From assembly GCA_008694505.1 (NCBI GenBank), contig VZDJ01007749.1, forward strand, positions 7,597,790-7,661,789: DNA of 64,000 bases, read 5' to 3'. Position numbers and translations under genes: made by a program. This DNA is from Cyanoderma ruficeps. Its lineage: Eukaryota; Chordata; Aves; Passeriformes; Timaliidae. The first letter of the stretch is position 1. Each line of letters starts with the position of its first letter. The notes under the pieces were generated by a model. The model was not told the DNA's origin and did no database searches. It saw nothing but the letters and a program-made list of their open reading frames with translations. Below are positions 41,501-53,500 of the stretch, one piece after another.

Positions 41501-44500
41501 AGGAGTCTTTAGTCTTCAAGTGGTAGAGCCCTTGCCTGATAACCTCGTATAGCCTGTATATAGATGGCCTGTCATGTCTCTACAATTAGATAAACCAGAA
41601 CTGCTATAATGTAATCAGTTACAACCTGAAAATTATATTTTGAAAATCAAGTTTATTAATATGTAATCTTTAGGTAATCATATTTATCCTCCTAATTTAC
41701 ACAATATTTATGATAGTCTACATGTCCTTGAAATAGGGAACAGGGACACTACAGTATGAAAAAGTGGTCTAGCTGCTGGAGTTCATAAATTTTGTTCAGC
41801 TTTGGATGAGTTCAAAGAATTGCCATGTAAGAAAAGCCTTACAGAGGGAATTTATCTGATTATGGCAGTAATAATTACCCAGCTGTTTATTGCAGATAGA
41901 GAAATAATTCATGTAGGCAATAGGCCGTGGTGGCAATGACACTCCGCATTTAGTAAATATGCAAACTGTTCATTTCTAATTAACCAAGCTAGAGGATGCC
42001 CTTATTAAATGTATAAACTAAAAGTGCCTTCCTGACAAGTGATGAATTGTTACATTGCACAAACTCTTGCCACAGAATTACTGGAGTGAACTTGGGGCTT
42101 AACTTCATTAAGAGATCTTGTGGGATAGTTAAATGAGGATGGACAGCATAACAAGACCTACCTGACAGTCAATGATATGTTAGAGCTTAATGAAACTGTA
42201 CCTCTTCCCCTTTTCTACTTACTTTACAGTGAAGATCCTACTTCAGACAAAATAGAAGACTGCGAAGTCTGTCTCTATGAGACAGTTTAAAAGGCCAAGA
42301 TTAGTCAGTCTTTGTCCACAGAAAATGTTTTATGAGCTGTCAGTAATTCTAACCGACCTCTTACAAAATAAAAAATCTACCCAGACACTACAGCACCTTC
42401 AAAGCTCTCAGGTATAGAACTATTGTTATCCTACAACACTGTGTTGTCACACCTGTTTTATTCTACCTTCATCAAAACTAATCATTTATACCAGAGACTA
42501 TTCGGTTCAATGAGTGTACACAGGGATCCCAGATTTCTTTCTACACATTCAGATTATAAAAATATTTTCTTTGGATACAAGTGAAATAAAGCTTCATGTT
42601 TAGTCTGTTGATCTTAGTGGTGTTTTTTAGTGCTATATAAAAAAACATGAGAAAATACTGCCTTCATGTAATGGAAGATTTCAGTCTAAACAACTACTTA
42701 CGTTACTTACAGTGTTCATGACTATTGCAAAACTTCAACTATTTACATAGAACTACCTAAAAATATGGTAAAGACTGCTTCCACTCCTTGCTCAAGGGAG
42801 ACATGGACAGAATAAAGCACATGAGGCATCTGATCTGAATCTGTGTTGGAAATTCAGCTTACTGTGTAAACATAGTGGTTCCTACCTTATCTTCACTGTA
42901 TTCAGGAAGTGCTTTCCCATGGAGTTAAAACTGGCCCTTGACTGCTCTATAACTTTAGACACTTCATTTCATTTCACAATCAACCCCTAAAGCTCATTTT
43001 TATATCTTACCTATCCTAACAGCATCAGATTTGTGGCTACGGAAACACTCTGGCATCCTCAGTAAATTACAACTTCAAGATTCTTAGAAATCTAGCAGTT
43101 ATGCCTAAAATCCTCAGGAAAAAGCATAGATGTGTTAAATTATGTGACCTACCACTCCAAATTAATATTTAAATATAAGAAAGCATACTTGGCACTTGTG
43201 TCTGTTTCTGAGGCTCACAGACAAAGCTGACAGGGTAAGTTTACTTCTAGAAAATTCAAATTCCAGGTAAGTAAGTCAAAAAGCATAATGTATTTCCTCT
43301 CAATACCTTTGAAGACAAGTAAAAAAAGATGGGTTGAAGATAAAGTAGTTAATTAAACATCAACTGAAAGACAATGTTACAAAAATGAGGAGTTTATTGT
43401 TGCAAGAATTCTAAGGAGCTGTTGAAAGGCTTTGGCACTAATTGAAAGTAGACTAGAGAATCAATTGCTTCTGCAGTCAATGATGAGGAACATTTTAATT
43501 GAATTATAAGACAATATATACATTCTTCAAAATACTCTGACACTTGAGAAAATGGCCAGCACCCGGACTTATCTTTATCAAAAAGGAACAGACAGGTAGA
43601 GGCTGAGCAAGTTCCCTTCACATTACTATGACAAAGAATGACTTATTTCAAGCCCACTCCGTGAAAAATAGCCATACCTCAAAAGTTTTAAGAAGTCAAG
43701 TACTTGCCATGTTAAAAGAAAATACACTTCAGAAATGGTATAGTAATCTAGAATAAGAGAGATAATCTTACCTTTTTTCCATCCTGCATTCTCAGGCATA
43801 CTTACAGAATAGCTAAACTGCATTAGATCACCAGCAACATGTAACTACTCTTTCATTTCTCTCTTCATTATGGTTATAAAAAATCAAGCTGCACAGATGA
43901 TTTGTGAATATACATATTGCCAAGGAAGTGATTTTTATCACTTTGTGTTATCTATTTCCCTGACATGTCTTGAAGACCTGGAAGTTTTAATGATGACTGT
44001 GAAACAATCTGCTGATAGAACAGCTAGTCAAACTTGGATCAAAGCCATACTCTCCAGGAAGAATTTGGTGTTGATCCTGCAAGTGTGTGAACTTCCTGAT
44101 TTATAAACTCAACAATGCTTAGGTAAACTATGATGCTTATTAAAAGTAGACTCAGACCTTAGTTTGCGACCTTTAAATCAGTGTTTATTCAGTAGCCAAG
44201 AAAGCTGAGCTACCTGCCTTGGTTACATGAGAACTCCAATGCCAGCACTTTGCCACTGCTTTGTTAGTTTTCTGATACTGCTATCTTTACCCAGTTCTGT
44301 GCCTAGGGAAAAATTTAAATGGTGCCATTCATCAGTAAATGGAGCAATACATCCCAAAATCTTATCTCTACTTGCACACCTGACATATAGCGAAGTTCCT
44401 TTACTATAGTTTAAAGGCCAGTGTGTAGATAACCTTAGGCAAAGAACTGCAAGTTAATCACACAGTTGGGCAACTGACATCATCCATAAATTCTTCGGAT

Positions 44501-47500
44501 GTAATGGCACCAGCATGCTAATTTATGTGAAGTGATGTCCATTTGCTTATCATGGACTGGAAACTGTTTCACATAAAACAAAATTCTAATGCATCATATG
44601 GAGTTATAGCCTATGCTAATTGCTTTTGGCATATTTCCCCTTGTAACCATTTAGCAAGCTCTTGGAGATGGTAAATGCAGCTTTAAGAATGTTTCAAAAG
44701 AAAGTATTTTCCCTTAAAATTAAATACACTAACTGCACTGAGAAGTAATGAAATTTACTTCCATGTGTATATTTATAAATGAAACCATCCAACTAATCCA
44801 TATTGAGATGGAATATAGTATATATTGGTACTTAAATAAAAATGAAGATTTATTACTGAAATATAAATAATAAAATATAGTAAAATAAATATTCAAGCAC
44901 AAGTTTCTTACTTGTTTCCTTAAGAACTTCCTATATGTTTTAGGCAAAAGAGAACTCAGGACTAATGAACACATTTCATCACTGAAGCTAAACTGTAAAA
45001 ATGTTAAGAAAAAACTGAGTTTGTCCTTATGCAGACACAGTTTAGGGTTCAAATTTGTTCTTTTTCACCTCTTTCAAGCACTTGTCGGTGTAACTCCTAG
45101 GGACTCTACCGGGAACACCAGCAGCCATCAGACCTTGTGGTTCTGTAGCAGTGGAAAGTAATAGGAATGCTGGAGGAATTTAGCCAGTCTGGGAGCTAAA
45201 GCTGAGCGTTATCTTCAGTTTGTATAAAGGCAGTGCCTTAAGTCTGTTAAGTCTAAGAGTGCCATAACCAGCCTGTTAAGTGAGTGGAAACTCACACATA
45301 ATATGACTATTATTATTTAATTATATTTTAGGTCAATTTCTGTTAAATCAATTTCTGTTAAACTTAATTACATTCCTCTATGGCTTTAAACTGGGGCAGC
45401 TTCTATTAAGTTTACTTTCTCCTGGGGTTTTCTCACTAAAGACAAATGATAAAGGTCTGGCTACTAAATGAGGGCAGCTATTAAATAAGAACGGTTTGTA
45501 TTAAAGCTGAATGGTAAAGATGTGGCTACTGGCTGAAGAAAAACACTTAGTAAAACAAGTGTCCTTTATTAAAAAAAAAAACCACAAAAAACTAGGGTAA
45601 AAGAAGAATGAGAAGGAAACTAACTTTGGTCAAAAACTCTTTTAAGATATTCTTATATGAAACTTAACAGAATGTGCAAAGTTTCATGAGAACTTCCTCT
45701 AAAGTTTCTCTTACAAATGAGTGAGGCATGATTTGATGTAGGCTCCTCCTTAATGAAAGAGGAAATTAGGTACAAATCCTGGCTCTGGTGTCAAAAAAGA
45801 TAGAAGGACTTGCAATGTCATTTTAGATAGGTGTTGACCAATAAAAATTCTGCCAGTGTTACTGTAGAATAGAAAAGATAGAGAATTGTACAGTGTAGTT
45901 CAATTCAGAATTACATCATAATTTCAGAAAAAAACAAATTTTAAACAAATTTTTGAAATTAAAAATAACTTTTGCTTTTTTTTGTAGGTGAGGCAGGGAC
46001 CAGTTTCATGTATTCACATGCATTATTTCATGTTCCACGTTGTGTTGCTTTATGGTGTTCTAGAGATGTGAAACACTCAAAGGCAGCCTAATCTGAGTGC
46101 ACAATGTATCAGTCTCTGTCCATCAACAAGTAAATTTCCATAATGTTGATGTTTTAATAAAACACCGCTATTTTATAAATGCATTCCTTCTATTTCTGAC
46201 AATTCCTTATGTTTTTTACAGTGCATAGTTGCAATATTTTTTATAAGCAAAAATGTTTATGAACTGTGAGGTTATACTTGTCCAGAGCCAATGTGATGGC
46301 TAATGAAAATATGAGGAGAATCTTTCCTCCACCTGGCTCAATATTCCACATAAGAAACACAGTGGGCTACCTTGGGGCCAAAGCAGTTGGCAGCAACTTA
46401 GCCCAATGACAGGAAAAATCTGTTTGGCTGAGGGCCTACACCTAATCCTCACTAAACATCTGTTAGATTTCATAAGAAGAATGTTGAAGGTGATATACAT
46501 ATTAGTTTTCAAATGTATCCCAGTAAAGGGATTATTGCAGTGATTCTTGATTGCACTTGGGAATGCATGCATTTTAAAAACTGAAACAATAAAAAATAAA
46601 AACTGAAACATTTGAACATTTGTCTAAATTAGCTCAAAAATTAATTTTTAACTTTTTTAACTGAAAAGATGGATTTGTTTTTCACCTGAAAGACATACAT
46701 TTCTGTGAACTCTGGAAAACAGAACTCAAATGAGCAAAATATCAATACATCAGTTGCCAGGTAAGAGCTCACACAGACCAACTTTGGCACATTTTGTTGT
46801 ACCTGAAGTTTTACTTCTCATCTTACCTGGTAAAGACCACAGAAGTGTTTCTTGGTTCAAATATGTATGCAATGCATAGGCTTTACTGTTTTTAGCAACC
46901 TAAACAAAATACTAGGGAATTTTATCAACATGTCAGAGTACTGAAAACCAAATATTTTTGTAGTCTTCCAAAGTTAGGTATACCAAATAGAGATCTATCA
47001 TGGCGGTGAGGACATAAAATACAAAGCTCCAACCAATCCGTGCTAACAGTGCAGCAGGAATACCACTTGCTATCTTGTTTTGTTGGCACACATCAAAGGT
47101 CAATCCAAGCAACAAGTTATGAGCCATGGTCTGGGTTTAGGCAGGGAATGGAGAGGAATGATAGAATGGTTATGAACAGAGAAGCAGGTTATGTTTTTAC
47201 AGTTCATCCAGTGATACGATTTTAAACCAGAGAAGTAATGGCTTCACTTATTTTCCAAGATTTGGTCTAGTCTTCCTAGGATTCTACCTTTCCAAGAAGA
47301 GAGAATATTTCAGGGATTTCATTGATACCATGGAAGCTATTATAGAATGTCTAAGTCTGGTTTTGCTGAGTTGTGACCTAACTTTCTGCACAGAATACAC
47401 TTAAATGAATAATAATGAGATATCAGAGGTAGGTGACTATCAGTATGATTCATTATAGGTAACAATGTAATGCACAAGAAATAATGTTATGACAAAGAGA

Positions 47501-50500
47501 ATGTAGCACCAGCTGTACTGTGGAAGAATAATATCATTACAACCAGCATACAAAGAAGTTGGATAATCCTGGGGTTTTTTTCCTACATAACTTGCATGTG
47601 CTCCTTTATGTAAGTCTTTAAAATGTGATTTAGACAAGATTTCTAGAAATACTGGTTAGCTAGAGTTATATTTCTGTGCTTGAGAAAGCAAAGATTTGTC
47701 TCAGACATTCTGAACAGCAAACACTGCATGGATTTTGTCCAATAGCTTTCATTTACACTGAGGGTAATGATCATGGTCACCTAGCATTTTGTCTGTTTCC
47801 ACTGTTATCTGAGTAATGGTCATGGATCAGGACATCAAATCCACTAGAGGGAAATAATTACCTTTATTTTAGAGAGGTTTCAGTTTAAGTACATGGAAAG
47901 ACAATGTATGGATAGGAGAAATACAGTAAGAATATAGAGCAACAACAGTTCTAGACAGAAATCTGACAGGCTATTGGTTATCTTCTGTAACTAACTATGA
48001 AAAGAATCTGCTTCACTGTATCCACACCAGTATCTTTCCCAATTAATATTCATAGTATGGCTTATGCATGAAACTTAAATCCAAATCTGACCTTGCATTC
48101 ATTGCCAATAATCCATATTCAAAACAAATTACAAAAAGAAATTTTTGGTTAGCTTGTGTATACTGGGAAAAAAAATCTAGTTCAACAAACCTATTTAGGG
48201 CATAATAACCTATGAGTTCTGAGCTTAGGTGAAGAGCCAAATCCATTTTTATTAAACTAGTACAAACCCAGAGTACACTTAATTAATTCAAAGAAATTAT
48301 TCTGAATTCATAACAGTGTAAATGAGAACAGAATGTGGTGCAACATGAATAGGCATAGGATAAAGAGAATGACGACTGACAGATATATATTTTTGATAAT
48401 GGAGGGGAACCTGCACTCAAAGAAATAGTTTAATTAGTGCCACAGACTTTCTACAAATAAAAGAAGAGCAAATGAATGCTTTACCACGTGGAGCTTTTAT
48501 CTTTACCTGACAAGCTCGTTATTCACAGAAACAGCTTTCAGGTATTTCTTCAGTGCATAAAAATTATGGATATACTTCCGAACGTAATAGCCTCTCCATA
48601 TTTTCTGGATCTGGAGGAAATAAATATTTGCTTAGTATATTTCAAATCAAAAGTTTGCATGCATATCAAATATATGTACCATATCCCAAGTATCTCTTTC
48701 CTTAAAAGTGATACCAAGTAGAAGCACCCTTAAGTTTCAATGAGGAAAATTAGTGTAGGCTGTAACATATTGTAAGCACTGAGCCACCACCTCACCTACA
48801 TCTCCTGCTACATTTTCACCTCTGTGCTCTGTGAAGGTGTAAACTGAATAAAAGCCTCCCCAGGAACTCAATGAGTCAGAGTTTCTGGAAAGCTCATTTA
48901 TAAATTGCAGTTCTTTCATCCCCTATGTAAAATGTTTCATGTTTATTTGTCCTACATTAGTTTAATTTTTCTCAAGAAATTCTCTTGCATGACGTATAAA
49001 GCCTACTCTAGAGAAAGCCTAACCTGGGGAAGAAAAGCACTTTATCTGTAGCTAGTCATAATACAACTTTATGGGATTATAGAAATTAGGTAGCATCCTC
49101 CAGCAAAAAGGGTTAATATTTTGGTGCATTTTGAAAAGCATCAGTTGGAAAAAAAAAAAAAAGAGAGAAAGAAAAAAATAAAGGAGGAGGAAAAAAAATA
49201 CTTAGTCTACCTAACTTTCCCCAAGAACTGATTGCAACAAATGTGTTTAAACCTTCTCTGATACTTGAAAATTCTAATCATGATGTTTCTGAAATAATTA
49301 TCTGTTTAGCAGCTATCTGCTTTTTGCCATGGCAAACTAACCACTAAGAATGGACAATTAAGCATTGGAATGGGCTGCTCAGGGAGGTGGTGGAGTCACC
49401 ATCCCTGAAAGAGTTTGAGAAACAAATGAAAATGGCACCTAGTGCCATGGTCTAGTTGACAAGGTGGTGATCAGTTAAAGGTTGGACTCAATGACTTTAG
49501 TGGCCTTTCACAACCTAAATGATTCTGTAATTCTGTGATTCTGAAATTAGGTAAAAAGCTAGCAGGACTGCCATTTGGTGATTATATTTGTCCCTGTGCC
49601 ATGACATGCAGAGGTGAAAAATCTAACTTGTTCTATTCAGTCATGCTGAGGGCTGCCCTTGCTCCTGGTTTTCCTTGCCATAAGAGGTCAGTGTACTCTG
49701 GGTATCTACATCTGAAAAACAGAGTAACCATCTTTTCCTCTCTTCTCAGGGTCTAGTTTCTCAATTTAAAATGCCTCCATCTTTGAACTTATTATTAATT
49801 TTCCTGCAAAATATTCTTTACTTCCTTCATTGCATTTTGTCTCCTTTTTTCTTCAATTTTTTTCTACTTTAATCTCCCAATTTCTATCCTCCAGTCTGCA
49901 GTAGATTCATTTGCTCTAACATCCATCTCTTTGACCCTTATAGCTTTGAAATCTTAAAAGACATAACAGCTGAAATGCAGAATCTACATTTAAAAAGCAA
50001 GAAGTTGAAGGTTTCACTATCCAGAAGCTACTCCCCTTGTCCAAATGCATAGAAGAGTAAAATGTTGCAATGTATTCAGAACCCTCCTTTTCCTGTGGGT
50101 ACCCAGCTACCAGACTTTTCAAGAACTTAAACACATCCGTGTATTTATAAGGAACATTTTTTTTTTCTTTACGTCAACCTTTCCCTTTCCAGAACCAGGG
50201 ATGACTTTTTAAGTGGAGTGAAATCCATGTGATTGTGCTACTGGGCTTTTATTTCTTAGCCTACATCTTTCTAAACAAGTACCGTTTTTTTTCTTTTTAA
50301 AAAAAAAGGTGGGAGGGAGGAGAATGTCATGGGTTTCATGTTTGATTCAGGAAGAAGGCAAATTTTAAAAAGCTGGCAGTTTCCCACATTATCAGCAACC
50401 ATTGCACTCAGTAATTTCAGAATCTTCATCATCAAGTCTTGGGAGTGTTCTTCAGGAACAGGCAAAATTCTCTCTACTCCTACCAGTTCCAGTGCAGTCC

Positions 50501-53500
50501 AGTTCTGTACCACTGTGACAACTGACAAAAGTTTTTGCAATTTTTCCACCTCCAGACTTTTACTGGAGCTGTCTAAAAGGAAACCAACTAAAGCAGGGCT
50601 GAATATTTCATACTTTGGCACCATTTTGCATTCACAAACCCCCAAACACTACTATTCAAAGTAAAAACCAACATTTGGCCTCAATTGATGGCACCTTGGG
50701 GTACATTTATGATTGTCTTTTTATGTGAAATTTAACAAGAGAACAAGAATCATAGAAAAGCTTTCAGTAACTCTTTGTGGTATGTGTTAGTTATTAAGAA
50801 TAAGAGAATATTAATTTCCAGTGCTAATATATTCTTCTATTTCCCCTTGGTTCATCAGCATGGATTTTACTCCCTTCCCAAATAAGACTTGAAATGAATT
50901 TCAAAAATTGTATTTTTTTAATTTACATTTTTTTTTAATTTGTTGGGGGTTTTGGAGGGGTTTTGTTTGGTTGTTTGGTTGGTTTTGGTTGGGTTTTGTT
51001 GTTGTGGTTGGGTTTTTGTTTTGTTCTGTTTTGGGGTGGACTTTGTTGCTGTTGTTTTAGTTGGGGGGTTGTTTTTTGGGTTTTTTTTAATAAAGGGGGT
51101 TTGGACCTCTAGATATTGTTATAATAGGAACAAATAAGAGTTCTGGGAACAAGAAAGTTCTAGACATGCTGCTTTGCACTATGTGGTAGCAAATTTCATA
51201 TTCTTTGCAACACTACTTTCTCATACACAAGCTTATTGGGTTAAAAAGGAATAGAGAAAGAGCAGAGAATGAGTATGCCTTCAGAGATCTGGGATTAAGC
51301 AAAATCCTTTGCATGTGAATAAGGATCTTAGCTTTGTTTTTCTGTTTGGCCTCAAAATTTCTCAACAAGAGCAACTTGGCTCCCATATAGCCATGTGCTC
51401 ATTAATGCAGGATTATGGTCCCTTTGAAACTCTTTCTGACAGTCTTCACCTCACAGTTATAAATGCGGAACTGGATATTTCTGGGTTAAAGGATCAAAAC
51501 TCAAACTGAAAGACAAAGGGCTCAAAGAGTATAAAGCTATAATTACCTCCAATGGGCTCAGTGTACCAATTAAATGCTGCACTCTACCTTTATTTACACC
51601 ACTTTCTGTTCAGAATGAACTCACTGATTTCAACTGAATGAAACATAAGTAAGAAAAACTGCATTGTGTCACAAATTATTTTTTGCCTGATTTCTGTTTC
51701 CCTAATACAGTGTGTCAGAGATCCCAAAACTGAAGATTAAGCTTTTTAGGAAAGACCATTTTATAAAAGCTTCTGATGATGCTCATATTTTCAATGTGAA
51801 AGTTCTAAATGCTTGCTTTTATAAAGAAGTATAAGGTTACGACTGCATTTCTTTTTAATCCCAAGGTGAATGTTTAAAAAATTCTTGAAAAAGAAGAGAC
51901 AAGTGTGTGTATGCCCTTCAAAGTAATTAGCAAGTTTCAACAGTGATTGGTACAAAACAATTATTGTCATTGATCAGCACTGAACAGATAATTTTAAACA
52001 AAGTCATTGTGTGCTCAGCAGATTACAGCTTGTTAACGGGCAAGTTCTAAATGACCTCTTAAGCTAGTCAAATCAATGATGCATATTCCTCATTAAGTAA
52101 CATCAAAATGTAAGTGGTCTTATAAATAATGTTTATTTTAAGCACTAAAACAAATGGCAAAACCTTGATATATCAAAAGCCATCTGCTCGTGGATTTTTT
52201 TTTGCCATAGGATTACTTTTGTTGCTGAAAATTTACAGCAATCTTAAATCTTTTAAGAGAGAGAATCATATTTTGCCTTGAAATGGAAACTGATTTAAAC
52301 AAGATCTCTGATTTCATTTTAAAAGATAAAACTGATAGCTCTGATTACAATCAAGTGCAATCCAGAAGGACAAAATACGTAGACTGACTTCAAAACTATG
52401 AACATGTGTATGTCCTCAATGATATTTCAAACTGCTCTTCTAAAGAGTGACTATAAACAGAAATAAATAGTTAATAATACCATGACACAAAACTAAGTGG
52501 TTAAATAGAAAAACATAGACAGTTATTGTTATATTTTTAGAACACTGAGTTATATTAATCGTGAATCAAGCTCATGGTGTGTGAATACAAGGAACTGTTG
52601 GCTTAGGAAGCCTAGAGTTTGAGCACACATCATCTATGCAGAAACTCAACACGCCTGATTTGCTACTGGACCTTGGTTAGTTCTTCAAGAAACACATGAC
52701 AGAAAAAACTCAAAAGCATTCAGTGTTTCAGATTGGTAGCATTTTAAGTCTGCTCTGCAGATATGGCTGTAGAGAATCGGATTCTGACATTTGCAACTAA
52801 ATAAAGATCTGTTCTATTGTTTTCTACTGATTTAAATTTCCATTAAAGAAAAGGACATGACTGAAAAAATGGTACTTTGAAGATTTATATCACCTAATGA
52901 TTCAACATTATATTTCCATTACAAATGAATGGGAACACATTCAATTTCTTTTAAAAATGAAAGACCAAATGCAAAACTCCATTTGACTAGAATACATAAT
53001 TACCTCTGAAATTTGGTCTTCAAATGCCTTCTGGAAGTACAGAGACAACTTTTAAGAGCTGGCTTACATCTTATGCTTTCTCACTGATCTCAGCTGCATG
53101 AGTAAACAGCATTTATTCACTGCAGAATACTTTCAAACTATCTAAGAAAGGGATGAATTATAACAACAACAAAAAGGTACATTTGTGAGCTATTAAACTG
53201 CTGTTAAACACCTTCAGTTCTTTAACATGCTCCAAATGTAAGGTTACTTTGTGCCTTTGAGAGAACTAGAACGAAGCAAAACACCTGATGAGTACAGATC
53301 TCTTGACGGAGTTATTCTGGATTCAGAGATGCCACAAAATTAAAATCCATTCCGAGAATCTTCTTATTCGACACGAGTTTCCCTGGGTTAATCCCTGGGT
53401 TAATCTCCATTGTCATCATATTCTTATATTTAGTAAAATTCAAAAGATAAGGTGCCTGATCTAAAAAGATACAGGCCCATGAAGTGAAGCAGTTTCTATC

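Larger units (their letters stand above)
31117..48506 (-). other. SPATA17: SPATA17 intron between IQ3 and helical exons
   Basis: Intron of 17,390 bp, bounded by gtaaag and cttattttattacag. Apart from a palindromic motif at 33731-33752, tandem duplications at 37995-38058 and 45333-45362 and the repetitive stretch 45180-45590, it is AT-rich unique sequence. The longest open frames here (for example 33181-33603 plus, 36583-36924 minus, 37624-37968 plus) have no coding character that I recognise. Confidence 0.9.

Noticed and set aside
41505..41580. tRNA-like A box (CTTCAAGTGGTAGAGCCC) on the plus strand
   Set aside because: No B box or pairing stems follow at the expected distance, so this is at most a trace of a SINE and could be chance.
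48476..48721. 81-codon plus-strand open frame
   Set aside because: It is the antisense shadow of the IQ3 exon.
50940..51137. 65-codon plus-strand frame rich in G, V, F, L
   Set aside because: It is a translation of the G/T-rich tract.
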